Positions 49,895-59,435 of a stretch of DNA of 64,000 bases are shown in pieces; the first letter of the stretch is position 1, and each line of letters opens with the position of its first letter. A program made the translations under genes and the position numbers. Location: NCBI RefSeq assembly GCF_031846265.1, contig NZ_JAVRIA010000005.1:124001-188000 (forward strand). The letters are read 5' to 3'. Under the pieces are notes generated by a model. The model searched no databases, was not told the DNA's origin, and saw only the letters and a list, made by a program, of their open reading frames with translations. This DNA comes from Microcosmobacter mediterraneus (GTDB lineage: Bacteria > Bacteroidota > Bacteroidia > Flavobacteriales > Flavobacteriaceae).

Positions 49895-52400
49895 GCTATT
49901 AGTTATAGGTTGGGATGCAGCTGATTGGAAAATAATTTGGCCTTTAATAGCTAATGGTCAAATGCCAACATTAAAAAAGATGATACAAAATGGAGTCCAT
50001 GGTAATATGAGTACTATGAATCCTCCATATTCTCCAATGTTATGGTCTTCTGTTGTTACTGGTAAAACTCCTGATAAACATGGCGTTTTAGGCTTCATAG
50101 AAGTTATGGAAGATAACAAAGGTGTTAGACCAGTAACTACAAATTCAAGAAAAGCAAGGACTGTATGGAATATATTACATCACAAAGGTTTTAAGAGTAA
50201 TCTAGTTGGTTGGTGGCCAAGTTTCCCTGCAGAACCAATTAATGGTGTAGTAATTACCGATAAATTTCAAAAAGTTTCTATAGATCCTAAAAAAAGGAAG
50301 CCACTAGAAAAAGGAACGATACATCCAGAATCTTTGGTTACTGATTTTAAGGATTTAATAATGTTTCCTCAGGAAGTAACAAGTGAGCATATTTTACCAT
50401 TTATTCCTTTAGCAGCTAAAATTGATCAAGAAAAAAATAACGGGCTTTTTCCTGCAGGAAAGGTTCTTGCTGAGAATGTCTCAATTCATAATGCTGCAAC
50501 TAGATTACTTAGAACTACCAATTGGGATTTTATGGCTATTTATTATGATCTTATTGATCATTTTTGTCATTCTTATATGAAATTTCATCCACCAAAACTT
50601 AAAGGTGTAAATCAAGATCAATATGAAATTTTTAAGGATGCTGTTGCTGGAGCATATAGATTTCAGGATATGATGTTAGAAAGAACATTAGAATTGGTTG
50701 ATGATGATACTACAGTAATAATAATGTCTGATCATGGTTTTGAATCAGGAAATAAAAGATTGATTAATATGCCTAAAGTTCAGGCAGCAGCAGCTATGGA
50801 TCATAGGCAATTTGGAATGTTTGTAGCAACAGGACCTAATATAAAAAAGAATCAAAAGGTTTATGGTCTTGGTTTAATAGACATTGCACCAACTATATTA
50901 AATCATTTTAATTTGCCAGTCGGTAGAGATATGGATGGTAAAGTAGCTCTAGAGATTTTTAAAAACCCTAATAAAATTGAGTATGTTGATAGTTGGGAAA
51001 ACATAAAAGGGGATTTTGGTGAGTTGAAGGATAAGGAGAGTTTAGATGTTTTTTCAGATGAAGAAACAATGCAGCAATTAATAGAACTTGGTTATATAGA
51101 TAAACCTGAAGGGAAAATTGAAATAGCTGTACATAAAACTAAATGCGATTTAAAACAGAATTTAGCAAGAGTTCATCTCGGTAAAAAAAATTACAGTAAA
51201 GCAAAAGAAATATTATTAGAATTAATAGAAGAAAAGGAACCAATTGATGTGAGTTCTTACTTTATGGATCTTGTAACAATAAGCTTAGAAGAAAAGGATT
51301 ACGAAAGTGCAAGAGATTATCTTAAAAAACTTAAAAGTGTTAAAACAGATGTGAAGTATGCTCTTTTCTTTGCTGAAGCGTCAATTCTTCATGGAATTGG
51401 TAAATCAGAAAAAGCAATTGAAGTATTAGAAAAGGCAAAGAGTGAACGAAGAGGTAATAATCCTGAAATATGGTATAAAATAGGTTTATGTAATTATTCA
51501 TTAGGTAAATTTGATGATGCTCAAATGGCTTATGAGCGTGCTGTAGAAATTGAACCAGACAAAGCTAAATATCACGCAGCCTTAGCAGAAAATTTGATAG
51601 AGTTAAAAGAATATGAAGAAGCTGCTGAATCTGCTTTAACTAGTATTGAATTAGTTAAATACTATTCTAAAGCGCATTATGTGTTAGGTAGAGCTTTAGA
51701 TAAGTTAGGCGATTTAGAAAATGCAAAAATCGCCTATGAAACTGCCTCTAGATTAACACCTAAAAAATTCTATAAAGCTGAACAAGCTATTGAGAATATT
51801 GAAGAAAAATTAAACCTTACAGATAAAAACACAAACTCCTACAAAAAAGATCAAATTGTAATTGTATCTGGTTTACCAAGATCAGGAACATCTATGATGA
51901 TGCAAATGTTATATAAAGGAGGAATAAAAGTTTTAACTGATGAGAAAAGAAAGGCAGATCGTTCTAATCCTAAAGGTTATTTTGAATATGAACCAGTGAT
52001 GTCTATTCACAAAGATAATTCTTGGTTAAGTAAAGCTGAAAATAAATCTGTTAAAGTAGTGGCACCTTTACTAAAACATCTTGACTCTAAGTTTCGATAC
52101 AAAATAATTTTTATGAATAGAGATTTAAATGAGGTAGTAAAGTCACAACAGATAATGACTGGGAGAAATCCAGATGAACTTCCTGTGAAATTGCTAAATG
52201 CATTTAAGAAGCAGCTCAAAAAGGTAGAAGCTTGGAAAGATTCAGAACCTGGAGTTGAGCTTATTTATTTAAACTATAAAGATGTGTTGCAAAACCCTAT
52301 TGACGCAGCAGATAAAATAGAATCATTTATTGGTGTTAAAATGGAAAAAAATGGAATGGTTCAATCTGTAGATAAAACACTTTACAGGAATAAATCCTAA
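49881..52400 (+). CDS. three-part protein: alkaline-phosphatase-type phosphodiesterase, TPR repeats and sulfotransferase
   Basis: The 839-residue protein has no signal peptide. Residues about 4-350 are a type I phosphodiesterase/nucleotide pyrophosphatase domain, with metal ligands in VIGWDAADW, a probable nucleophile Ser in PPYSPMLWSS, DLIDHFCH and MSDHGFE, and AMDHRQFG. Residues about 430-645 are TPR-like helices (YSKAKEILLELIEE, PEIWYKIGLCNYSLGKFDDAQMAYERAVEIEP). Residues about 655-835 are a sulfotransferase-like domain with a PAPS-binding loop (SGLPRSGT, 663-670) and NRDLNEVVKSQ. Such fusion suggests transfer of sulfate or another group onto a large substrate; the substrate is unknown. 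It overlaps the 54-residue ORF. Confidence 0.85.
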   Translation: MQKNKLLVIGWDAADWKIIWPLIANGQMPTLKKMIQNGVHGNMSTMNPPYSPMLWSSVVTGKTPDKHGVLGFIEVMEDNKGVRPVTTNSRKARTVWNILHHKGFKSNLVGWWPSFPAEPINGVVITDKFQKVSIDPKKRKPLEKGTIHPESLVTDFKDLIMFPQEVTSEHILPFIPLAAKIDQEKNNGLFPAGKVLAENVSIHNAATRLLRTTNWDFMAIYYDLIDHFCHSYMKFHPPKLKGVNQDQYEIFKDAVAGAYRFQDMMLERTLELVDDDTTVIIMSDHGFESGNKRLINMPKVQAAAAMDHRQFGMFVATGPNIKKNQKVYGLGLIDIAPTILNHFNLPVGRDMDGKVALEIFKNPNKIEYVDSWENIKGDFGELKDKESLDVFSDEETMQQLIELGYIDKPEGKIEIAVHKTKCDLKQNLARVHLGKKNYSKAKEILLELIEEKEPIDVSSYFMDLVTISLEEKDYESARDYLKKLKSVKTDVKYALFFAEASILHGIGKSEKAIEVLEKAKSERRGNNPEIWYKIGLCNYSLGKFDDAQMAYERAVEIEPDKAKYHAALAENLIELKEYEEAAESALTSIELVKYYSKAHYVLGRALDKLGDLENAKIAYETASRLTPKKFYKAEQAIENIEEKLNLTDKNTNSYKKDQIVIVSGLPRSGTSMMMQMLYKGGIKVLTDEKRKADRSNPKGYFEYEPVMSIHKDNSWLSKAENKSVKVVAPLLKHLDSKFRYKIIFMNRDLNEVVKSQQIMTGRNPDELPVKLLNAFKKQLKKVEAWKDSEPGVELIYLNYKDVLQNPIDAADKIESFIGVKMEKNGMVQSVDKTLYRNKS

Positions 52401-52421
52401 AATAAAAACATCTTTATACAG

Positions 52422-52429
52422 TATCTTTG
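52422..52429 (+). promoter_or_regulatory. -7 promoter box of the polyprenyl synthase gene
   Basis: TATCTTTG matches TAnnTTTG and lies 18 bp upstream of the TTG start at 52448. No -33 TTG was seen at normal spacing. Confidence 0.45.
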
Positions 52430-52447
52430 TATAGTTAAACTTCAAAG

Positions 52448-53425
52448 TTGAAAATAACCGAACAAATAAAGCAGCCTATAGCATTTGAAATGGATCTTTT
52501 TGAACAAAAGTTCAGGCTTTCTATGTCTAGTAAAGTTGCTTTATTAAATCGTATTACCCATTACATAGTTAACAGAAAGGGTAAACAAATGCGACCAATG
52601 TTTGTATTTTTAGTGGCAAAAATGCTCAATAATGGTACTGTAAGTGAACGTACTTACAGAGGTGCTTCGGTTATTGAGTTAATACATACAGCAACTTTGG
52701 TACATGATGATGTTGTAGATGATAGTAACAGACGTCGTGGCTTTTTTTCTATCAATGCGCTTTGGAAAAACAAAATTGCAGTACTTATAGGAGATTTCTT
52801 GCTCTCTAAAGGATTATTACTCTCTATTGATAATAATGACTTTGATCTACTTAAAATTATTTCTGTTGCTGTACGCGAAATGAGCGAAGGCGAGTTACTT
52901 CAAATAGAAAAAGCACGTCAGTTAGATATTACAGAAGCTATTTATTACGATATTATTAGACAAAAAACCGCAACATTGATTGCCGCTTGTTGTAGTCTTG
53001 GTGCAGCTTCAGTAAAACCAGAATCTAAAGACGTTGAAACTATGCGCAAGTTTGGAGAGCTCATTGGTATGGCGTTTCAGATTAAAGATGATTTATTTGA
53101 TTATGGACAAGAAAAAATTGGTAAGCCAACAGGTATTGATATCAAAGAACAAAAAATGACACTTCCTTTAATTTATGTCCTTAATAATTGCTCCAATAAG
53201 GATAAAAAGTGGCTTATTAATTCTATAAAAAATTATAATAAGGATAAAAAACGGGTTAAAGAAGTTATTGCCTTTGTAAAGCAAAATAATGGATTAGACT
53301 ACGCTGTTGCAAAAATGAAATCCTTTAGAGACGAAGCTTTGGAGCTATTGAGCGTTTACGAAAACACAGAATATAAAGCCTCTTTAGAGCTTATGGTTAA
53401 CTATGTTATAGATAGAAAAAAATAA
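52448..53425 (+). CDS. polyprenyl diphosphate synthase
   Basis: This 325-residue trans-prenyltransferase starts at a TTG at 52448 (no nearby in-frame ATG gives a full N-terminus). It has the first Asp-rich motif in HDDVVDDSNRRRG and the second in KDDLFDYG, with AVLIGDFLLSKGLLL and GKPTGIDIKEQKMTLPLIY. The family makes long-chain prenyl diphosphates for quinones. It is followed after 60 bp by the ECF sigma gene. Chain length cannot be read reliably from the sequence. Confidence 0.93.
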   Translation: MKITEQIKQPIAFEMDLFEQKFRLSMSSKVALLNRITHYIVNRKGKQMRPMFVFLVAKMLNNGTVSERTYRGASVIELIHTATLVHDDVVDDSNRRRGFFSINALWKNKIAVLIGDFLLSKGLLLSIDNNDFDLLKIISVAVREMSEGELLQIEKARQLDITEAIYYDIIRQKTATLIAACCSLGAASVKPESKDVETMRKFGELIGMAFQIKDDLFDYGQEKIGKPTGIDIKEQKMTLPLIYVLNNCSNKDKKWLINSIKNYNKDKKRVKEVIAFVKQNNGLDYAVAKMKSFRDEALELLSVYENTEYKASLELMVNYVIDRKK

Positions 53426-53485
53426 TTTTTAACGCTTTAGACAACCCTTTGCATAATTTTTGCGTCTTTATAAATAGAAGACAAA

Positions 53486-54061
53486 ATGAACCCTCTTTTG
53501 AAAGTTATCCAACTTCATAACAACGAAGCTCAGCTTATAAAAAAAGCGATTAAAAATAATCGTGAGGCACAACATGTCCTATATGAGCTTCATGCGCCAA
53601 AAATGTTGAGTGTTTGCAGATACTATATCAAAGATATTCATCAAGCCGAAGAGGCAATGTTAAATGGATTTTTCAAAGTGTTTACAAATTTAAAATCCTT
53701 CAAAAATGAAGGAAGTTTTGAAGGTTGGATTAGACGAATTATGATAAGAGAATCTATTTCGTTTTTAAGACAAAAAAAGACTATAGAATTTGCTGTTGAA
53801 GAGATCGAAGTCAATGAAGATTTCAGTAATAACATTAAATCTGACATTGAAGTTGCACAGATCCAGCAAGTTATAGATAGTTTACCAGAAGGCTATAGGA
53901 TGGTGTTTGTTATGTATGCTATTGAAGGCTATAAACATCACGAAATTGCAAAGATGTTAAAGATTTCTATTGGCACTTCTAAATCGCAATTATTTAAAGC
54001 ACGACAAATGCTTCAACAAAAAATTAAAGAATTAAATACATCGAGTTATGGCACCAATTAA
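53486..54061 (+). CDS. ECF-type RNA polymerase sigma factor
   Basis: The 191-residue protein has sigma-70 region 2 (AQHVLYELHAPKMLSVCRYYI, EAMLNGFFKVFTNLKSF, EGWIRRIMIRESISFLR) and region 4 (VIDSLPEGYRMVFVMYAIEGYKHHEIAKML). It is a small extracytoplasmic-function sigma factor. Its last 14 bp overlap the next gene, which has one membrane helix and may be its anti-sigma factor. Together with the following outer-membrane gene this makes a likely envelope-response unit. Confidence 0.93.
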   Translation: MNPLLKVIQLHNNEAQLIKKAIKNNREAQHVLYELHAPKMLSVCRYYIKDIHQAEEAMLNGFFKVFTNLKSFKNEGSFEGWIRRIMIRESISFLRQKKTIEFAVEEIEVNEDFSNNIKSDIEVAQIQQVIDSLPEGYRMVFVMYAIEGYKHHEIAKMLKISIGTSKSQLFKARQMLQQKIKELNTSSYGTN

Positions 54062-54827
54062 GTTTGAAGATAATATGAGAGAAAAGCTCGAAAGACGAAC
54101 CATACAACCTAGTGCTGAAGCTTGGTCGACATTATCAAATCGATTAGATGATAATGATAAATCAAATAGTAAAAAGGGTTTGTGGTGGTTAGGAATTGCA
54201 GCTAGTATAGCGCTATTAATCTATAGTGGAATTATATTTTTTGAAAAAGAAAATGAATCAATCTCCACAGAAATAGTTGATAAGCCACTAGAAGAAATCC
54301 AAATTATAGAACAAAATCCATTATCTGAAGCTTCTGAAGAAAAAATGGCAGTAAAAGAAACAGATTATAAAGAGATTAAAGAATCTAAAAACGTGAATTC
54401 TGCTAATGAAATAAAGCAAATTATTGACACAAAGAAACAAAAACCTGTTATAAATGATTTAGCTTATCAGCCATCAGAAAATAAAGTTAGCTCTGATCTC
54501 AGAAAAGAAGAGTTAGTGACATCATTAGTCCAAAATAAAACAACCTTTGAGGAGCAAAAGTTTAAGGAAGTTATGGCAGAAATTAAAACACTTCATAACG
54601 ATGGCTCTGCAGTAACCAATAGAGAAATAGATTCATTATTAACATTAGCTCAAAAAGAGTTGTTTAAAGATAAATTATTTAAAGAAAATTCTAAAACAGT
54701 TGATGCAGATGCCTTGTTAGAAGGTGTTGAAACTGAATTAGAGCAATCCTTTAGAACACGAGTATTTAAAGCAATTAAATCAAACTACGAAACGGTAAAA
54801 ACTGCAGTTGCCGAGCGTAATAACTAA
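54048..54827 (+). CDS. single-pass membrane protein, probable anti-sigma-like partner
   Basis: The 259-residue product begins in the overlap with the sigma gene. Residues about 9-38 form a short cytoplasmic segment (REKLERRTIQPSAEAWSTL) of a type often seen next to Bacteroidota ECF sigma factors. One membrane helix follows near residues 44-65 (LWWLGIAASIALLIYSGIIFF). The large outer part is lysine- and glutamate-rich with coiled-coil character. The anti-sigma role is inferred from position, not from a known zinc-binding or other motif. Confidence 0.75.
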   Translation: MAPIKFEDNMREKLERRTIQPSAEAWSTLSNRLDDNDKSNSKKGLWWLGIAASIALLIYSGIIFFEKENESISTEIVDKPLEEIQIIEQNPLSEASEEKMAVKETDYKEIKESKNVNSANEIKQIIDTKKQKPVINDLAYQPSENKVSSDLRKEELVTSLVQNKTTFEEQKFKEVMAEIKTLHNDGSAVTNREIDSLLTLAQKELFKDKLFKENSKTVDADALLEGVETELEQSFRTRVFKAIKSNYETVKTAVAERNN

Positions 54828-54854
54828 ATAAACATCAATTAAAAACAAACAGTT

Positions 54855-55940
54855 ATGACTACTATTACAAAGTATGTAGTGCTACTCATCTTATGCTTAA
54901 GCGCTACTCAAATTAATGCACAAGAGGTTGTTAAAGATAGCCTTAAAACAAAGAATTCTTTTCAAATAAAAGTGCTTAAGAATTTAAAAGAAACAATTAA
55001 AAATGAAGAGCGAGAATTTTTAAAAACTGAAATTGAAGCGATTAATCAACGCTTGGAGAAAGGTGAAATTTCAGAAAGTGAAGCTAATGTTATCAAAAAA
55101 GAGCTTGCAAAAAAACGAGCTCTTAATATTGAAAATAGAATAGCTATTATTGATAATAAAATAGCACTCTTGGAGCGTAATGATTATAGTTATGATCCTG
55201 ACTCTAATACAAATAGTACATTTGGTTTATCATTTAGTAATGAAGATGGAGAAAGCTGGAATTTGCTTTCTATTAAAAAGAAAAATAAGCCACGTGTATA
55301 TGATAGACGTACAAGTAGTGACCTGGTTTTTGCTATTGGTTGGAATCATACACTAAGTGATGGTAAAACTATAGGAGACGATTACTATGCATTTACCTCT
55401 GGTTTTGTAGAGTTAGGTTGGGCTTGGAAAAGTAGATTATTAAAGGAGTCTAATGCAATACGTCTTAAATATGGATTTTCTTTTCAATGGAATAAATTAT
55501 CACCTAAAGATGATAAGTACTTTGTTCAAAATGGAGGAACTACAACATTAGAGGCTTTTCCAAGTGATTTAAGAGAATCGGAGTTTAGAGTTACAAACCT
55601 TGTATTTCCTGTACATTTTGAGTTTGGTCCTTCAAAAAAGATTGAAAGAGATACTTATTTTAGATATAGTACTCATAAGAAATTTAAAATCGGAGTTGGA
55701 GGTTACGCAGGTTTTAGAATCGGAACACAACAAAAACTTCGTTTTAAAGAAAATGGAGATCGTGTAAAGCAAAAGATAAGACGTAATTATAACGCTTCAG
55801 ATTTTGTCTATGGACTAAGTGCTTATGTTGGTCGCGGTAATACGAGTCTGTATTTTAAATACGACCTTAATCCATTATTTCAAGATCAAGCTATAGATCA
55901 GAATAATATATCCTTAGGCGTACGCTTTGACTTTGATTAA
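54855..55940 (+). CDS. probable outer-membrane barrel protein with periplasmic coiled coil
   Basis: The 361-residue protein has a signal peptide (YVVLLILCLSATQINAQ). A helical, charged segment (residues about 25-105: KNLKETIKNEEREFLKTEIEAI..., suitable for a coiled coil) precedes a strand-rich part with VFAIGWNHTLSDG, FVELGWAWKSRLL, and SAYVGRGNTSLYFKYDLNPL. It ends ISLGVRFDFD, a barrel-type C-terminus. I do not recognise a specific family. It is downstream of the sigma/anti-sigma pair and is followed by a terminator, so it may be one of their targets. Confidence 0.75.
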   Translation: MTTITKYVVLLILCLSATQINAQEVVKDSLKTKNSFQIKVLKNLKETIKNEEREFLKTEIEAINQRLEKGEISESEANVIKKELAKKRALNIENRIAIIDNKIALLERNDYSYDPDSNTNSTFGLSFSNEDGESWNLLSIKKKNKPRVYDRRTSSDLVFAIGWNHTLSDGKTIGDDYYAFTSGFVELGWAWKSRLLKESNAIRLKYGFSFQWNKLSPKDDKYFVQNGGTTTLEAFPSDLRESEFRVTNLVFPVHFEFGPSKKIERDTYFRYSTHKKFKIGVGGYAGFRIGTQQKLRFKENGDRVKQKIRRNYNASDFVYGLSAYVGRGNTSLYFKYDLNPLFQDQAIDQNNISLGVRFDFD

Positions 55941-55961
55941 ATAACAATTATTATAACTAAT

Positions 55962-55989
55962 AAAAAAGCTCCAGTAAAGGAGCTTTTTT
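55962..55989. terminator. rho-independent terminator, bidirectional
   Basis: AAAAAAGCTCC (55962-55972) pairs with GGAGCTTTTTT (55979-55989) around a 6-base loop. It lies between the barrel gene (plus) and the T9SS gene ending at 56000 (minus). Confidence 0.92.
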
Positions 55990-55999
55990 ATGCGCTATT

Positions 56000-57310
56000 T
56001 TAATTCTTTAACAATTTAATGGTTTGTGACCCTTGATCTGTAGTAATTTTTGCAAAATAAATATCGCTAGATAAAGAACTTGCATTGATCTGAATTTTAT
56101 CCGAATTTACTTCAATAAAATCAACTGTTTTTCCTAAGATATCTGTAATGGTTACAGTTTTAATTAAGCTATTAGAAACTTCAATAGTCCATAAATCAGA
56201 TGTAGGATTAGGATATGTAGAAACATTTAAATCACTAAAATCATTAACAGATAATGGTTGTGTAGAAAAGATTAAATTATCAAAATAAATAGTGCCATTT
56301 CCAACCACTTTAAATTGCATGATATCTAATAAACTAAACCCTTGGTTAGTAAAGTGTGTTAACGGAATATCTTTACTTACCCAAGTATTATTAGTAATTC
56401 CATCTTCAACAGCAAAGTCATAAAATTTTTCACCAGCTCCACCAGTAGATTGATTTATTAAGAAAAATTGTAAAGCAGTTGCATCACTAGACCAATAATC
56501 GACGTGTATGTAACTCATACTAGAAACATCCTGTACATTCCCTGAAAAATCAGTGCCTTGATAATCTAATCCAGCATATTTAAGTGTATTATTCCCCATA
56601 ATATCTATTTGAGTTGTAACCGTAGATTGTCCCCAAAACGGATTGTAATCTACTCCTGTAATATCAGTGTAAGGGTTATTTGTGTTAAATACAGAAATAA
56701 CATTAGCTTCTGGTATCGTTGGTGTTGGAGCAGGAACCATTGGAGCAGGTGTAATTATTTGATCATCAAATGTGATGTTATCAAAATAAATGATATTGTC
56801 TTGAGTTCTTCCAGAATTATCAAAATCTGGAAAAATTATGATTTGATCCACAGTTTGTGGAAATAAACCAATATATGGTGAAAAGTCAAAAGTTAGCTCT
56901 TCCCATTCATTAACAACAGTATTTGGAACTTTAATCTCAACTAAGGCTGCAGAATTTACATCTGCAAATTTTAAACCTACATCACTAATTACAGATTTAT
57001 AAACCATAATTTTTATAGTGCTATTGTTTGTGTCAAACATAAAGCTGCCTATATCAGCACCATGCATAGATTCACAACCTGCAAACGGAGCTCCTGTTTG
57101 TAAAGCAGTAAACTTAGCAACAGTTGCAGAAGTATTAATACCAGAAGAAACTGGATTTGCTATAATTTCTAAAGCAGGATCAGTGTCGTTTTCAAAAACA
57201 GTCCATGTCCAACTAGCTCCAAGACCACCTGTTTCGAAATCTATTGGTGCATTTTGAGAATATCCTAAGGTAGTAATAATAAGTGTTAGTAAAAGTAATT
57301 TATATTTCAT
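56000..57310 (-). CDS. secreted protein with two jelly-roll domains and a T9SS sorting domain
   Basis: The 436-residue protein has a signal peptide (MKYKLLLLTLIITTLGYSQ). Residues about 20-190 and 205-350 are two beta-sandwich domains. Both resemble carbohydrate-binding modules of beta-glucan-degrading enzymes (FWGQSTVTTQIDIMGNNTLKYAGL, VQDVSSMSYIHVDYWSSDA). A proline-rich linker (ITPAPMVPAPTPTIPEA) separates them. The C-terminal 80 residues are a T9SS sorting domain (VSTYPNPTSDLWTIEV, DIYFAKITTDQGSQTIKLLKN). There is no catalytic domain, so glycan binding at the cell surface is the best guess. Confidence 0.83.
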   Translation of the reverse strand: MKYKLLLLTLIITTLGYSQNAPIDFETGGLGASWTWTVFENDTDPALEIIANPVSSGINTSATVAKFTALQTGAPFAGCESMHGADIGSFMFDTNNSTIKIMVYKSVISDVGLKFADVNSAALVEIKVPNTVVNEWEELTFDFSPYIGLFPQTVDQIIIFPDFDNSGRTQDNIIYFDNITFDDQIITPAPMVPAPTPTIPEANVISVFNTNNPYTDITGVDYNPFWGQSTVTTQIDIMGNNTLKYAGLDYQGTDFSGNVQDVSSMSYIHVDYWSSDATALQFFLINQSTGGAGEKFYDFAVEDGITNNTWVSKDIPLTHFTNQGFSLLDIMQFKVVGNGTIYFDNLIFSTQPLSVNDFSDLNVSTYPNPTSDLWTIEVSNSLIKTVTITDILGKTVDFIEVNSDKIQINASSLSSDIYFAKITTDQGSQTIKLLKN

Positions 57311-57470
57311 AATAAGTTGTTTTAGTTATTTAGGACATTATAGGGCTAAATTCCCATCTTAACACTAAAAATGACCTATACAAAAACAATACAGTAATCT
57401 AAATACTATATTAAATTTCAAAAACAGATACTTTATCTTAAATTTACATCCTTACTTAACTATATTAAAT

Positions 57471-59435
57471 TTGATAACACAGAACACCATATCTAAAGTC
57501 TTTGAAACCGCTCGAGTAGAGGAGGTTATTGGTGATTTTGTGCAATTAAAAAAAGCAGGTTCAAATTTTAAAGGACTAAGCCCTTTTAGCGATGAGCGTT
57601 CACCAAGTTTTATGGTGTCTCCTGTAAAACAAATATGGAAAGATTTCTCCAGTGGTAAAGGTGGCAATGCAGTTACGTTTTTAATGGAACATGAACATTT
57701 TACCTATCCTGAAGCTATTAAGTATTTAGCAAAAAAATATAATATAGAAATTGAGGAAACCGAGCAGTCCGATGAACAAAGAGAACAAGCTAATGCTAGA
57801 GAGAGTCTGTATTTAGTTAACGCTTATGCTAATGAATATTTTCAGAAGACTTTGCATAAAACTGATCCTGGAAAAGCAATCGGATACAGTTATTTTAAAG
57901 AACGTGGTTTCAATGAAGATACTATTAAGAAATTTAACCTAGGCTATTCTTTAGATGAGTGGCAAGCTTTTACAGATGACGCTCTCGGTAACGGTTATCA
58001 GTTAGAATTTTTAGAGAAAACTGGGCTAACTATAGTTAAAGAAGATAAACGTTTTGATCGCTTTAAAGGTAGAGTGATGTTTCCTATTCATAGTATGAGT
58101 GGTCGTATTTTAGGATTTGGTGGCCGTATATTAAGTAACGATAAAAAAGCTGCTAAATACCTTAACTCACCTGAAAGTCAAGTTTATCATAAGAGTAAAA
58201 TTTTATACGGAATATATTTTGCCAAACAGAGTATAGCTAAAGAAGATAACTGTTATTTGGTTGAAGGTTACACAGATGTTATTCAATTTTATCAGAAAGG
58301 CATAAAAAATGTTGTGGCCTCATCTGGTACAGCGTTAACACCAGAACAAATAAGACTAGTTAATCGCCTCACTAACAATATTACTGTACTTTTTGATGGA
58401 GATGCAGCTGGCATAAGAGCTTCTATTCGTGGTATAGATTTAATACTAGAGCAAGGGATGAATGTTAAGGTTTGTACTTTCCCTGAAGGTGACGATCCAG
58501 ATAGCTTTGCAAAGAATAATACATTAGAGGAACTTACATTGTACCTAGATACTAATGCCAAAGATTTTATTCAGTATAAAGCATCGTTATTGGTCAAAGA
58601 AGCTAATAATGATCCTATTAAGAAAGCTGAGACTATAAGAGAAATAGTAAATAGTATAGCTAAGATACCAGATCATATAAAGAAAGAAATTTATATCCAA
58701 GAATGTTCTAAAATCATGGACATAAGTGAAGATGTTCTTTTTAGCACTTTAGCTCAAATTGATAAAAAAACGTTTCAAGAAGCTAATAAAACCTATAAAC
58801 AAGAACAAAAAGCTTTTGATGTTATTAGGCAAAAAGAACAGCCACAAAAAAAGATTGATATTCAATATGAATTAGAGCGTAAGATTATTGAAATTTTGTT
58901 GCTTTATGGAAATACATCTGAGGAATTTGAAGACTTAGTACTAAAAGAAAATGAAACTACTGGCGATTTAGAGTTAGAACCAGTCATACATAAATCTAGA
59001 GTATTTGAGAAAATATATTTAGACCTTCAAGACGATGAAATGCAATTTTCGAACATGTCATTTAAAAAGCTATACTATACTTTAATAGATAATCTTCATC
59101 AAAGTGAAGAATTTTCTACTAGATCATTTATAAATAACTTAGAACAAGACTTAGCAAGTGAAGTTACATCTATTCTTATGGATGATGAAAAGTATAATCT
59201 ACACGACTGGGAACGTAAAAATATTATTACAAAAGATAAGAATAATACAATAGCTCAGTTAGTAACGCAAACCATCCTTAGTCTAAGATGTTATCTTATA
59301 GATCAAAAGGTGCAAGAATATCAGAATGAGTCTATAGTTGAAGGTGCAAATACGACATCTATATTAGAGGATGTAAAAGATTATGTTGGGCTTAAAATGT
59401 TATTGTCAAGGAAATTAGGAAAAGTAGTTAGTTAG
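57471..59435 (+). CDS. dnaG: DNA primase with zinc-ligand-free N-terminal domain
   Basis: This 654-residue primase has the toprim domain (VEGYTDVIQFYQKG, VLFDGDAAGIRASIRG) and the C-terminal helicase-binding region. It starts at a TTG at 57471. The N-terminal CHC2-type zinc domain keeps its fold but has lost all four ligands: S37, S40, D58 and S61 occupy the Cys, His, Cys and Cys positions. The primase makes the RNA primers of DNA replication. Its end overlaps the next gene (opposite strand) by 8 bp. Confidence 0.94.
   Translation: MITQNTISKVFETARVEEVIGDFVQLKKAGSNFKGLSPFSDERSPSFMVSPVKQIWKDFSSGKGGNAVTFLMEHEHFTYPEAIKYLAKKYNIEIEETEQSDEQREQANARESLYLVNAYANEYFQKTLHKTDPGKAIGYSYFKERGFNEDTIKKFNLGYSLDEWQAFTDDALGNGYQLEFLEKTGLTIVKEDKRFDRFKGRVMFPIHSMSGRILGFGGRILSNDKKAAKYLNSPESQVYHKSKILYGIYFAKQSIAKEDNCYLVEGYTDVIQFYQKGIKNVVASSGTALTPEQIRLVNRLTNNITVLFDGDAAGIRASIRGIDLILEQGMNVKVCTFPEGDDPDSFAKNNTLEELTLYLDTNAKDFIQYKASLLVKEANNDPIKKAETIREIVNSIAKIPDHIKKEIYIQECSKIMDISEDVLFSTLAQIDKKTFQEANKTYKQEQKAFDVIRQKEQPQKKIDIQYELERKIIEILLLYGNTSEEFEDLVLKENETTGDLELEPVIHKSRVFEKIYLDLQDDEMQFSNMSFKKLYYTLIDNLHQSEEFSTRSFINNLEQDLASEVTSILMDDEKYNLHDWERKNIITKDKNNTIAQLVTQTILSLRCYLIDQKVQEYQNESIVEGANTTSILEDVKDYVGLKMLLSRKLGKVVS

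Noticed and set aside
57466..57473. A TAnnTTTG box (TAAATTTG) over the TTG start of dnaG
   Set aside because: Its transcription start would lie inside the coding region and remove the conserved N-terminus. Chance match in an A/T-rich region is more likely.
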